NCBI RefSeq assembly: GCF_000720185.1
Contig: NZ_JOIY01000054.1
Coordinates: 1 to 49,371, forward strand
Direction of reading: 5' to 3'
DNA from: Streptomyces sp. NRRL S-340
Lineage (GTDB): Bacteria; Actinomycetota; Actinomycetes; Streptomycetales; Streptomycetaceae
DNA: 49,371 nucleotides
The notes beneath the pieces were generated by a model, which was not told the origin of the DNA, ran no database searches, and saw only the letters and a program-made list of their open reading frames with translations. Position numbers and translations under genes: made by a program. Positions 8,237 to 16,850 of the stretch are shown here, piece after piece; the stretch's first letter is position 1; every line of letters starts with the position of its first letter.

Positions 8237-10402
8237 CTACCAGGAACCCTCGTCCGGCAGCAGCCGGCCCGCCTTGCGGTACTCGCGGCGGGCGCCCTCC
8301 AGCACGTCGGCCGAGGTGACCAGCCCGTCCCGGCCGGCCGCCAGGTAGGCGGCGGTCACCACGGCACTGCGGATCGAGCCGCCCGCCAGCTCGAACCCCG
8401 CCACCACCGGTCCGAGTTCGATGTTCTCGGCGCAGGGCACGTGGGACAGGCTGTGCTGCCACAGCGCCAGGCGCTGCCGGGCGTCGGGGAAGGGGAAGTC
8501 GACGACCAGGTCCAGGCGCCGGGTGAACGCCTCGTCGATGTTGGCGCGCAGATTCGTGGTGAGCAGGGCGATGCCGTCGAACGACTCCAGCCGCTGGAGC
8601 AGGTAGGCGCTCTCCATGTTGGCGTACCGGTCGTGCGAGTCCTTCACCTCGGACCGCTTGCCGAACACGGCGTCGGCCTCGTCGAACAGCAGCACCGCGT
8701 CGGTGCGGTCGGCCTCGGTGAAGATGCGCTCCAGGTTCTTCTCCGTCTCGCCGACGTACTTGTCGACGATGGACGACAGCTGCACGACGTACAGGTCGAG
8801 GCCCAGTTCGGCGGCGACGACCTCCGCGCTCAGCGTCTTGCCGGTGCCGGACTCGCCGGCGAACAGCCCGAGGACGCCCCGCCCCCGCCCGCCGCCCGCG
8901 CTGAGCCGCCAGTCGCCGAGGACCCGGTCGCGGTGGCGGGCCCGCAGGGCCAGCTCGTGCAGCTGGGTCAGGGGCCGTTCGGGCAGGACCAGGTCGCGCC
9001 AGTCGACGGCGGGCCGGATGCGGCGCGCGTGCTGTTCGAGCCCGGACGCGGACTGCCTGCGGGCGGCCACGCGCAGGTGGGCGGGGGACAGCGGGACGCC
9101 GTCGAAGGCGGCGAGGGCACGGGCCGTGCGGGCGGCGCGGACGATCCGGTCGTCGGCCAGGTGGTACGGGGCCACGGTGGCGGCCAGGTCGAAGCCGGGC
9201 TCCTCACCGAGCGCGGCCGACCAGGAGCGCAGGGATCCGGCACGGCGCCCGGGCACCTCCAGGACGAGCGGGTCGCCCAGGTCCCCGTCGCTCCAGAGCG
9301 GGTCGTAGGGCCGCGAGCCGGTGATCAGCACGGGGACGTCGGTGGCGGCTGCCAGCATGCGCACGGTCGGGGCCGGGTGCTCGGGCAGGGCGGAGACCAC
9401 GACCACGCCGCCGCTCAGCCGGGCCTCGCGCAGCAGGTCGGGCACGTGGTCCTCGGGGCCCGTGAAGTGCAGGGCGGCCAGGCCAGCGGTGCGCAGGGCG
9501 GCGGCGGCGCACGTGAGGGCGTCGCCCTCGCGGGCCTCCCGGAGGTAGGCGATGAGCGGCGGCCCGGCGGCGAGCCGGGCGCCCAGCCGCCGGGCGAAGC
9601 GGACGAACTCACCGTCGGCGCCGCCGGGACCGCGGGTGACGCCCGCGCCGTCCGCGGTGTCCGCGCCGGCCGTGTCTCCCGCCGCGTCACCGTCCGTACC
9701 ACCGGACGCGTCACCGTCCGTGCCGCCGCCCGCGCCGCCGTCCGTGCTGTCCGGCCACGGGGGCGCGGGCAGTGAGCGCAGGTGGCCGGCGAGCGCGGCG
9801 TCGGGGGTGTCGTCACCGAGCAGATGGGCGACGAGCCGGTCCGGTACCCGCAGGGAGCGGCTGAGGAAGGGGCGTTCGGGCTCCTCGACGACCAGCAGTC
9901 CGAGCGCGGTCAGCGGGGCGGTGGGGTGCAGCCGGGAGCGTGCGGGTGCCGAGTGGACGGGCACACCGCACAGGTCGAGGGCGAGGGCCACGGTGGCCCG
10001 CCGGCGGCTGACGTCGTCGTTGAGGTAGCCGTAGAGCGGCTCGAAGGAACGGTCCAGGTCGGGGGCGAGGGCGACGAGGAGGAGGGCGGTGTCCAGATCG
10101 CCGAGCCCGCACCGCGCCGCCAGCCCGGCCAGCCGGTCACCGGCCCGTCCGGCGTGGCCGGGCCCGTCCCCGGCCACGGGGCCGGCGGGAGGACCGTCCA
10201 CGGACTGCGCCGGGCGCAGCAGGTGCCGTACCGCGTCGTCCGACAGGTACAGGCCGCGCAGCGGGTCGGTGGCCGTGGGGTCGTCGGCCGAACGCCGGCC
10301 GACCAGCAGGGCGACCCGGTCGCGCAGGGCGGCGAGGCGGTCCAGGAGCGCGTCGGCGGGTGCCGCCGCCGGCTCCGCTTCCACCTGGTCGGTGACGGTC
10401 AC
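8237..10402 (-). CDS. cis15: AAA+ ATPase of the CIS (Cis15/Afp15-like)
   Basis: A 721-residue protein. GTG at 10402 overlaps the previous gene's TGA as GTGA; the longer open frame upstream is not real. The N-terminal ~500 residues hold a helical region with a degenerate first ATPase-like part (VVVVSALPEHPAPTVRMLAAA, VPVLITGSRPYDPL) and a Gly/Asp/Thr-rich linker encoded by short DNA repeats near 9660-9730. The active AAA module has Walker A GESGTGKT at 516-523, Walker B LLFDEADA, then ALLTTNL and a RRLDLVVDFPFP arginine-finger region. An ATPase of this kind is a conserved part of Afp/PVC-type injection systems and is thought to act in assembly or disassembly. It ends 10 bases before the 52-bp palindromic terminator. 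Confidence 0.92.
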   Translation of the reverse strand: MTVTDQVEAEPAAAPADALLDRLAALRDRVALLVGRRSADDPTATDPLRGLYLSDDAVRHLLRPAQSVDGPPAGPVAGDGPGHAGRAGDRLAGLAARCGLGDLDTALLLVALAPDLDRSFEPLYGYLNDDVSRRRATVALALDLCGVPVHSAPARSRLHPTAPLTALGLLVVEEPERPFLSRSLRVPDRLVAHLLGDDTPDAALAGHLRSLPAPPWPDSTDGGAGGGTDGDASGGTDGDAAGDTAGADTADGAGVTRGPGGADGEFVRFARRLGARLAAGPPLIAYLREAREGDALTCAAAALRTAGLAALHFTGPEDHVPDLLREARLSGGVVVVSALPEHPAPTVRMLAAATDVPVLITGSRPYDPLWSDGDLGDPLVLEVPGRRAGSLRSWSAALGEEPGFDLAATVAPYHLADDRIVRAARTARALAAFDGVPLSPAHLRVAARRQSASGLEQHARRIRPAVDWRDLVLPERPLTQLHELALRARHRDRVLGDWRLSAGGGRGRGVLGLFAGESGTGKTLSAEVVAAELGLDLYVVQLSSIVDKYVGETEKNLERIFTEADRTDAVLLFDEADAVFGKRSEVKDSHDRYANMESAYLLQRLESFDGIALLTTNLRANIDEAFTRRLDLVVDFPFPDARQRLALWQHSLSHVPCAENIELGPVVAGFELAGGSIRSAVVTAAYLAAGRDGLVTSADVLEGARREYRKAGRLLPDEGSW

Positions 10403-11088
10403 GACGTCTTCCCCGACTCCCGCTCGCGCCGGGCCGCCGCACGCGCGGCCCGGGCCTCGGCGACCTGCTGCGGCCGGTGCGCGCGCTCCTCCGTCCCGGT
10501 CTCGGTGCCGGCCCCGTCCAGGGCGCGCACGCGGACCGCGACGCCCTCGGTGACGGGCGGTCCGGCGTCGTACTCGGGGTAGGCGGGGAACGGCGCGGTG
10601 ACCACCACGTCGAGGGACGGCTTGAGTTCGCCGCCGAGCGCGGACCAGATCTCGGCCAGCGAACGGGACTCGGTCTGGGTGCCGGCCACCGACACCGGCA
10701 CGCTCATGCCCAGCGCGCCCAGCGCACCGGGGAGGTCGGCGGCCGGGATCACCTCGCGCGGGATCAGCGTGGCCAGGACCGCGGACAGCAGCCGGTGCTC
10801 GTCCTGCGGCTGCCGGGTCCACGCCGTCACCAGGTACGACAGCCGGAACCAGCGCGGCGGCTGGCGCCGCTTGACGACCACGTCCCGCTCGTCGGTCACG
10901 GGGATGTGGCCGCGCTGGCGGCGGTTGACGTCCTCCCGGATGTCGTACAGGTAGGCGTTGATCGTGGGCGCGTTGCGCCGGGCGGCCCAGTCGCGGGTGG
11001 GGGCGTCGAGGACCACCTCGATACCGGAACCGGCCAGCGCGCCACCGCCGAGCAGGCTCTTGAGGACCTCGTCCACTTCGTGGATCAC
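10399..11088 (-). CDS. cis16: DUF4255 protein, CIS tube cap/terminator (Cis16/Pvc16-like)
   Basis: A 229-residue protein starting at GTG 11088 with GGGAG upstream. The N-terminal domain (IHEVDEVLKSLLGGG, INAYLYDIREDVNRRQ, PPRWFRLSYLVTAWT, DEHRLLSAVL) is the DUF4255/Pvc16 N-terminal fold, which in related systems caps the distal end of tube and sheath. The C-terminal ~50 residues are Arg/Ala/Glu-rich (ARAARAAARRERESGKTS) and probably disordered. Its stop overlaps the ATPase start, so the pair is translationally coupled, the same cap-plus-ATPase pairing seen in Afp/PVC loci. Confidence 0.9.
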   Translation of the reverse strand: MIHEVDEVLKSLLGGGALAGSGIEVVLDAPTRDWAARRNAPTINAYLYDIREDVNRRQRGHIPVTDERDVVVKRRQPPRWFRLSYLVTAWTRQPQDEHRLLSAVLATLIPREVIPAADLPGALGALGMSVPVSVAGTQTESRSLAEIWSALGGELKPSLDVVVTAPFPAYPEYDAGPPVTEGVAVRVRALDGAGTETGTEERAHRPQQVAEARAARAAARRERESGKTS

Positions 11089-11387
11089 CGTCGTGCTCCC
11101 GCCCTGCCGTGCTCTGTTCCGCGTTCCGTGTGTCCACGTCCGCCGGGTCCGCGCTGCGCGTGTCCGCGGTCGCCGGAAGTCCGCGCTTCCGTGTGCGGGC
11201 GCGGGCCCCGGACCGCCGCGTCCGCCCTCGCGCCCGCGCCGCGCCGAGGGGCTTGAGTCCGTCACCCGGTCTCCGCCGCGCCGTCCTTTGATCATGCCCC
11301 GGCCCCGGCCCGTCCCCGCAGGAGCGCCGGGGACGCGCGGGAGGCAGACCGGGCTGCCCCGGGGGCCGGTTCCGGATGCCCGTTCGA
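11089..11387. other. Intergenic stretch without a gene
   Basis: 299 bases between the small LuxR regulator and the cap gene. The strand opposite to transcription carries irregular short GTCCGCG/TCCGTG-like repeats around 11110-11200. I see no credible reading frame; the promoter of the cap-ATPase pair may lie here. Confidence 0.4.
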
Positions 11388-12056
11388 TCAGATGTAGCCT
11401 TCCCGCAGGGCATGGGCGACGGCATGCGCGCGGTTGCGCAGGTGCAGCCGGGTGGTCAGCCCGTGAATGACGTTCTTGACGGTCCGTTCGGAGTAGGACA
11501 ACTTGCCGGCGATCTCCCCGGTGTCGAACCCCTCGGCGACCAGGCGCAGCACGTCGACCTCACGCGGTGTCAGGCCGGAGCCCGGCGCCCCGGGCCGGCC
11601 GGCCGCGTTGCGGTGCAGCGTGCCCACCTGGTCGATGAGCCGGCCGAGCAGGTCGGCGGGCAGGTCGCCCTCGCCGCGCGCCGCGGCGAGCACGGCCTGC
11701 ACCAGGCGGTGTGCGCCGGCCTCGTGGCGCCACACGATGGCGCCGACCCCGCACTCGATGACGTCGAGGAGTTCGGCCTCCCGCAGCGAGCTGACGACGA
11801 GCACGGCCCGCGCGCCCTCGCTGCGCACCACCCGGCGCAGCCGGGTCAGCGCGGCCTCGTCGAGGGTGTCGTCCACGAGCAGCGCGACCGTGCCGGGGCC
11901 CGAACCGGCCTCCTCCCGCAACTCGACCTCGGGGAAGCGGCGCAGCTGGCTCAGCACCCCCTCGCGCAGGATCGGGTCCGTGGCGTGCACCGCGACCGGG
12001 ATGCGGTCGGCGGAACCGGCGGTGCCGGGGTGCGTGGTCCGCGATGAGCTGAGCAA
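11388..12056 (-). CDS. LuxR-family (NarL-type HTH) regulator at the CIS locus
   Basis: A 222-residue protein. I take TTG at 12056 as the start because AGGGGA lies seven bases upstream; no ATG or GTG gives a better fit. Residues about 20-130 have the alternating beta-alpha pattern of a response-regulator receiver (IPVAVHATDPILREGVLSQL, VALLVDDTLDE, ARAVLVVSS), but the acidic cluster and phosphoacceptor Asp are poorly conserved, so phosphorylation is doubtful. The C-terminal HTH is clear: GLTPREVDVLRLVAEGFD then SYSERTVKNVIHGLTTRL. It is divergent from the large LAL regulator and upstream of the CIS structural genes in the same orientation, so it is a likely CIS-specific regulator (inference). 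Confidence 0.85.
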   Translation of the reverse strand: MLSSSRTTHPGTAGSADRIPVAVHATDPILREGVLSQLRRFPEVELREEAGSGPGTVALLVDDTLDEAALTRLRRVVRSEGARAVLVVSSLREAELLDVIECGVGAIVWRHEAGAHRLVQAVLAAARGEGDLPADLLGRLIDQVGTLHRNAAGRPGAPGSGLTPREVDVLRLVAEGFDTGEIAGKLSYSERTVKNVIHGLTTRLHLRNRAHAVAHALREGYI

Positions 12057-12325
12057 CGGTTTCCCCTATGTCCACGTGCCCGTCACCTCTGTGGGGGCGG
12101 TGGCAGGCGTGTGTCCACCACACTCCTGTGGTCGCGGGGGCCCGCGCAATCGTGGAGCACCACGAACAGGACCACGAGAACAGCCTTACGTACACCACGA
12201 GGGTGACCGTCCGGGCGGTTCCCGGTGCCCGGCCGCCGGGTGCAGTGGGACTTGTCACGTCACCGGCGGCCGGTGGGGACCGTCCTCGTGGGCGGAGCGC
12301 GTGACGTCCGAGCAAGGAGGCAGGG
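12057..12325. promoter_or_regulatory. Divergent promoter region with ACCACGA repeats
   Basis: The region lies between two divergent LuxR-type regulators. It holds three ACCACGA copies at 12159-12165, 12171-12177 and 12194-12200 (12 and 23 bases apart), and an inverted repeat CGTGG-N4-CCACG at 12151-12164. These are candidate operators for one or both regulators. AAGGAGG at 12314-12320 is the ribosome binding site of the plus-strand gene. Confidence 0.5.
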
Positions 12326-15300
12326 ATGGCAGGGATGCCGGGACCGCAACGGGAGCACCCGTGCGAGCAGTTGCGTGCGCGTCCGTACGACCGTCCGTCC
12401 GGGCACCTGGCGGGCCACGTGCCCGAACAGGCCTCCGCCCGGTTGCCCGACCGCACCCCGGTACGGTCCCCCGAGCCCTCGCAGACCCGGCCCTCCGCTC
12501 CCTCCGCGGCCAGGCCTTCCGGCCCCTCCGCGACGCGGTCCGCCGGCCCTCCCGGGGCCAGGCCTCCCGGTCCCTCCGCGGCCCGGCTGCCCGACCGGCC
12601 CTCCGACCACCGGTCGGCCCGGCTGCCCGACCCGCCGGCCGGCCGGCCGGGCGACCAGCGCCCCGGCAGGCGGTCCGCACCGGCCGACGGCCAGTGGTGC
12701 GACCTGCCGCCCGAACACCGTGAGGCCGCCGCGCTGCTGGCGGCCGGAGCCGAGCGGGCCAGGGCCGGCGCGGGCGGCCTCGTCCTGCTGCGCGGGGCGA
12801 CCGGCACCGGACGCACCACGGTCCTGGAGGCCGCCGCCCGGTCCGCCGCCGCGCACGGCATGCGGGTGCTGCGCGCCCGCTGCGCCCCCGCCGACGCCAC
12901 CGTCCCGTACGCCACCGCCCTCCAGCTCCTGGGCCCCGTACCCGGATTCGAGCGGGACGGCGGCCCGGACGCGTCCGGCGGCGGCGACGGGCACGGCGGT
13001 GACGAGCGCGGCCGGGGGGAGCTGCTGCGGCGCGCCCTGAGCGCGTACGCCGCCCAGTCCCCGCTGCTGGTGGCGGTGGACGACGTCCACCTCGCCGACG
13101 GCCCCTCGCACCGCTGGCTCGTGGAGACCGCGCGGCACCTGGACCGTTTAGCGCTGCCGGTCCTGCTGGCCGTCACCGAACGCAGCCAGTACGACGTCGA
13201 TCCGCCCCGGCCGGGCTTCACCCACACCCTCTCGCCCGCGCTCGTGCGCACCCACACCCTCGCCCCGCTCACCCCGGAGGCGGCGGCCCGCCTGGTGCGC
13301 GCCGGGTTCCCCGGTGCGCCCGCCGCCTGGGCCGAGGACTGCGTACGGGCCGGGGCGGGCAGCCCGCTGCTGCTGCGCGCCCTCCTCGAGGACCTCGGCG
13401 GCCCCGACCGGCACCCGGTCGTGCCCGACACGTCGGCGGCGCTGTACCCGGGCGCCTACCCGGCCGCCGTGTCGTGGTGGCTGGACAGCGCCGGACCCGG
13501 CACGGCCGAGGTGGCGCGCGCCCTGGCCGTCCTCGACGACGGCCGGGACCACGGCGGCACCGCCCTCGGCCCCCGGCGGCACCGGACCGGAACCGGCACG
13601 GCCGCCGCCGCGGAACAGGTCGCGCTGCTCGCCGACCTCTCGGGCGCCGATCCGGTGCGGGTGACGGGCTGGCTCACCGCCATGACCGGACTCGGACTGC
13701 TGCGCACCGCTCCTGGCGGCCGGCGCGGCTACGCCCACCCGCTGCTGCGCGACGCGGTGCTCGCCGGCGTGCCCGAGACCCGGCGGCGCGCCGCGCACCA
13801 GGCGGTCGCGGAGGCGATGCTGCACCGCGGCGCGCCCACCGAGACGGTGGCCGGGCAACTGCTGCTGTCCGGACCGGTCGGCGCGTCCTGGGCGACGGGC
13901 GTGCTCCAGGACGCCGCCTCCCTCGCCCTGGGGGAGGGCCGCCCCGGCGACGCCATGGCCTTCCTGCGGCGGGCCCTGGACGAGCCCCTGCCCGGCACCC
14001 GCAGGCAACGGCTGCTGACCGAGCTGGGTTCCCTGGAGTGCGCCGGGAACGAGTCCGCCTCCGGCATACCCCGGCTCACCGAGGCGCTGCGGCTGCCGGG
14101 CGCCCCGCAGGACCGGGCCCGCGCCGCCGTCGCCCTGGGCACCGCGCTCGCCGGGCGCGGCCGGCCGCGCGCCGCGGTGGAGGTGCTGTGCGCGGCGGTC
14201 GGCCAGCTCGCCGACCGCCCGGACCTGGTGGCCACCCTGCACAGCGCCTCCGCGCTGCTGGCCGACCGCGACCAGACGGTCCGCGGCGAGGTCTACCAGT
14301 TGCTGCGCGAGCACGCCGGCCACTCGCCCGACCCCGCCGGGACGGCCGCCCGGGTGCTGCTCGTGCGGTACGCGGCCTCCGCCGGGCTCACCTCGGCCGG
14401 TGACGCCATGCGGCAGGTGCGCGAGCTGCTCGCCGAGCCCGCCCACCCGCTGACCGAGCCGTTCCTGCTGGGCACGGCCGCGGCGGTCGCCCAGTGGGCC
14501 GACGAACTCGACGAGGCGGAGCGGCTGGTGGACCGGGGCCTGTCCGGGCAGCGGCCCGGCCTGCTGCACCCCATGCAGGAGGCGCTGCTCAACACCCGGG
14601 CCGACATCGCGGCGGCGCGCGGGACTTTCGGGCGGCTCCCGGCCGAGCCGCCCGCCGTGCACGTCACCGGGCCGGGCAACGTGCACGCCCACACCCTGCT
14701 CGCCCTCGTCGCGCAGGACCGCACGGCCGAGGCGCGGCGGCTGGCGGACGGGTTCGACCTGACCAGCGTGCCCGACTCCTGGGAGCTGAACCGGTTCCTG
14801 TACGCCCGGGGCGTGCAGCGCGCCGCCGACGGGGACACGGCGGGCGCGCTGCACGACTTCCTGGAGTGCGGCCGGCGCCAGACGGCACGCGACGTGGTCA
14901 GCCCCGTCGTCACCCCGTGGCGCTCGGCCGCGGCCGAGTGCAGGCTGGCGCTGGGCAGCCCGCTGGACGCGCTCGAACTGGCCGAGGAGGAGCTGCGGCT
15001 GGCCCGCGTGTGGGACACCCCGCGGACGGTCGGCCGGGCCCTGCGGGTGCTGGGCGCGGCCACCGGCGGGCGGCGCGGCCTGGAACTGGCCGAGGACGCC
15101 GTGGGGCTGCTGCGGCAGGCTCCGGACGGCGCGGGCCCGGAACTGGTGGCCGCGCTGCTGACCCAGGGACGGCAGCTGACCGCCGCGGGGGAGCGGGTGC
15201 GGGCGCGCGCCTGTCTGCGCGAGGCCGTCGAGCGCGCCGAGCGCCTGGGCGCGCCACGGCTGCGCAGACTCGCGGAGGAGGCCCTGCGCGCGGGCGGCGC

Positions 15301-15514
15301 CCGCCGTCCCACGCTCGCCCGCAGCGGGTCGGACTCGCTCACCGGCAGCGAACGCCGCATCGCCCGGCTGGCCGCCGACGGCCGTACGAACACCGAGATA
15401 GCGGACCTGCTCCACCTGGCCCGGCGCACCGTCGAGACCCACCTGACCAGCACCTACAAGAAGCTGGGCATCCGGCGGCGCGGCGAACTGAACCAGGCCC
15501 TGGCCGGGGAGTGA
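12326..15514 (+). CDS. LAL-type (large ATP-binding LuxR) regulator with a TTA codon
   Basis: A 1062-residue protein. ATG at 12326 follows AAGGAGG by 5 bases, supporting this start even though residues 1 to about 115 are Pro/Arg/Ser-rich and disordered. The ATPase domain has a Walker-A-like GATGTGRTT at 157-165 in which the usual lysine is arginine (R163), and Walker B-like LLVAVDDVH. A long helical region follows, and the NarL/LuxR HTH is at about 1003-1062 (SLTGSERRIARLAADGRTN, ARRTVETHLTSTYKKLGI). Codon 275 (13148-13150) is TTA, the codon read by the developmentally controlled bldA tRNA, so full-length protein should appear mainly in ageing colonies. A LAL regulator beside CIS genes is also known in S. 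coelicolor (SCO4263, from memory). It probably governs the CIS locus (inference). Confidence 0.9.
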   Translation: MAGMPGPQREHPCEQLRARPYDRPSGHLAGHVPEQASARLPDRTPVRSPEPSQTRPSAPSAARPSGPSATRSAGPPGARPPGPSAARLPDRPSDHRSARLPDPPAGRPGDQRPGRRSAPADGQWCDLPPEHREAAALLAAGAERARAGAGGLVLLRGATGTGRTTVLEAAARSAAAHGMRVLRARCAPADATVPYATALQLLGPVPGFERDGGPDASGGGDGHGGDERGRGELLRRALSAYAAQSPLLVAVDDVHLADGPSHRWLVETARHLDRLALPVLLAVTERSQYDVDPPRPGFTHTLSPALVRTHTLAPLTPEAAARLVRAGFPGAPAAWAEDCVRAGAGSPLLLRALLEDLGGPDRHPVVPDTSAALYPGAYPAAVSWWLDSAGPGTAEVARALAVLDDGRDHGGTALGPRRHRTGTGTAAAAEQVALLADLSGADPVRVTGWLTAMTGLGLLRTAPGGRRGYAHPLLRDAVLAGVPETRRRAAHQAVAEAMLHRGAPTETVAGQLLLSGPVGASWATGVLQDAASLALGEGRPGDAMAFLRRALDEPLPGTRRQRLLTELGSLECAGNESASGIPRLTEALRLPGAPQDRARAAVALGTALAGRGRPRAAVEVLCAAVGQLADRPDLVATLHSASALLADRDQTVRGEVYQLLREHAGHSPDPAGTAARVLLVRYAASAGLTSAGDAMRQVRELLAEPAHPLTEPFLLGTAAAVAQWADELDEAERLVDRGLSGQRPGLLHPMQEALLNTRADIAAARGTFGRLPAEPPAVHVTGPGNVHAHTLLALVAQDRTAEARRLADGFDLTSVPDSWELNRFLYARGVQRAADGDTAGALHDFLECGRRQTARDVVSPVVTPWRSAAAECRLALGSPLDALELAEEELRLARVWDTPRTVGRALRVLGAATGGRRGLELAEDAVGLLRQAPDGAGPELVAALLTQGRQLTAAGERVRARACLREAVERAERLGAPRLRRLAEEALRAGGARRPTLARSGSDSLTGSERRIARLAADGRTNTEIADLLHLARRTVETHLTSTYKKLGIRRRGELNQALAGE
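13148..13150 (+). promoter_or_regulatory. TTA leucine codon (bldA-dependent translation control)
   Basis: In frame (codon 275) in the LAL regulator, in the context CGT-TTA-GCG. It is the only TTA codon I found in any credible gene of the window. In Streptomyces, TTA codons are read by the bldA tRNA, which is scarce early in growth. Confidence 0.9.
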
Positions 15515-16107
15515 GGGCGCACCGCAACCCCCGTACGGACCACCCCGACCCGCCGCCGGGCAGCGCCGGTCGGGCACACCACCGAGGAACCGCCCGCCCA
15601 GCCGGACCGCCCCGGTCGCGGGCGCGATGTCCGGCGACCGCGCGGACGGGTCCCGGCGGTGCCGGGGGCTGTGCGGCGGCGGGAGGGCCCGTGGGCGGGC
15701 GTGGTCCGGTGTGGCCGTGGGCGGGCGGGGGTCCGGGCCGCGCCGCCCGCCATGACTCACCCGCCGTCATGAACGCCGGCCCCGCGCCTGACGGTGACGG
15801 TCCCGACGGTCCCGCGCCTGACGGCGTGACGGCCCCACGTCTGACGGCCCCTCGCCCGACGGCCTACGGGCCGAGGCGCCGGAGACGCGACAGCCCGCCG
15901 CGCCCACCACACGAGAGCCACCGGCCCAACGGCCGTGCGACAGCACTCTGACGACCCCGGCGATACGCGCCCCGGCTCAACAGCCCTGCAAGGGCGCTCC
16001 GACGGCCCCGGCGATACGGGCTCCCGGCCCAACAGCACTGTATGAGCGCTCTGATGACCGGGCGATGAGTCCCGGCCCGCCGGGACGGGACACGTCCATC
16101 CCAGATT
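15515..16107. repeat. Non-coding junction with imperfect 51-52-bp tandem repeats
   Basis: About 590 bases with no credible gene. Bases 15927-16078 form three imperfect head-to-tail units starting at 15927, 15978 and 16030, each opening with CAAC and running through a CTGACGACC/CCGGCGATACG-type core. Just before them, 15775-15870 has shorter irregular copies of CCGCGCCTGACGG and CTGACGGCCCC. The stretch separates the CIS locus from the peptide and primary-metabolism region and may mark a rearrangement or insertion border (inference). Confidence 0.7.
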
Positions 16108-16121
16108 TTGAACACGTTCAA
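16108..16121. promoter_or_regulatory. Operator-like palindrome TTGAAC-N2-GTTCAA
   Basis: TTGAACACGTTCAA lies 21 bases before the ATG of the membrane protein at 16142, where it would overlap the promoter. The arms are perfectly complementary. The shape fits a TetR- or MarR-type operator, but no regulator of those families is encoded in the window. Confidence 0.6.
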
Positions 16122-16141
16122 CACGGGCGTACGCTCCTGCC

Positions 16142-16672
16142 ATGAGCGACAGAGCCGCCCTGCTGAAGGGCATCCGTGTCCGGCTTGCTGTGTTCGTCGT
16201 CTGCCTGGTGCTCAGCGGAGTCACCGCCTTCCCGCTCGTCCACGAACTGCACTGGCTCGACAGCGCGTCGCGCGCCCTGTCCGTGCCCGAGCACCTGCCC
16301 GCCCTCAGCGACTGGATCGAGCGGGTGCGCCACGGCCTCGACACCGCCGACGCCGACCACCCGTTCCTGCTGTACGGCACGGACTGGCTGGCCTTCGCCC
16401 ACCTGGTCATCGCGGTCGCCTTCTGGGGTCCCTACCGCGACCCGGTGCGCAACATCTGGGTCGTGGAGTTCGGGATGATCGCGTGCGTGGGCATCGTCCC
16501 GCTCGCCCTCGTCTGCGGGCCGCTGCGGGGGATCCCGTTCTGGTGGTCGCTGATCGACATGGCCTTCGGGGTGTTCGGCATCATCCCGCTCCACGACCTG
16601 CGCAGGCGCATCAAGCGGCTGGAGGGACTGCCGGTGAGCAGCGCGAACTCCACCCCGCTCCCCGCTGCTTGA
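16142..16672 (+). CDS. Conserved four-helix membrane protein, function unknown
   Basis: A 176-residue protein with hydrophobic segments at about 14-31 (LAVFVVCLVLSGVTAFPLV), 82-97 (WLAFAHLVIAVAFWG), 110-127 (EFGMIACVGIVPLALVCG) and 132-150 (GIPFWWSLIDMAFGVFGII). The loop between the first two carries SVPEHLPALSDWIERVRHGL, probably outside. The C-terminus ends in a basic LRRRIKRLEGL stretch. I do not recognise a named family. It lies about 180 bases before the RiPP precursor on the same strand; no sequence feature ties it to peptide export, so the link is only positional. Confidence 0.85.
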   Translation: MSDRAALLKGIRVRLAVFVVCLVLSGVTAFPLVHELHWLDSASRALSVPEHLPALSDWIERVRHGLDTADADHPFLLYGTDWLAFAHLVIAVAFWGPYRDPVRNIWVVEFGMIACVGIVPLALVCGPLRGIPFWWSLIDMAFGVFGIIPLHDLRRRIKRLEGLPVSSANSTPLPAA

Positions 16673-16850
16673 GGCCCGTCGGTCCGGGCGCGGCCCGCAC
16701 CCGAAGGTCATCTTCCTGCCCGCGCGGTGATTATCCGCTCATCTTCCTGGGCAAGGCTTCCCGAGCCACCGCACGCGATCTTCACGGGTTCTCCCGGGAC
16801 ACCGGGCCGCAGGGCCGCGTGCCTCAGCCCCTCAGAGAGGAAGTGCACCG

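Noticed and set aside
1..15514. Prophage rather than CIS
   Set aside because: Sheath, tube, cap (DUF4255) and AAA+ ATPase occur without capsid, terminase, portal, lysis or integrase genes; the ATPase and cap protein are typical of CIS loci.
15927..16078. CRISPR array
   Set aside because: The three units are adjacent imperfect copies without unique spacers, and no cas genes are present.
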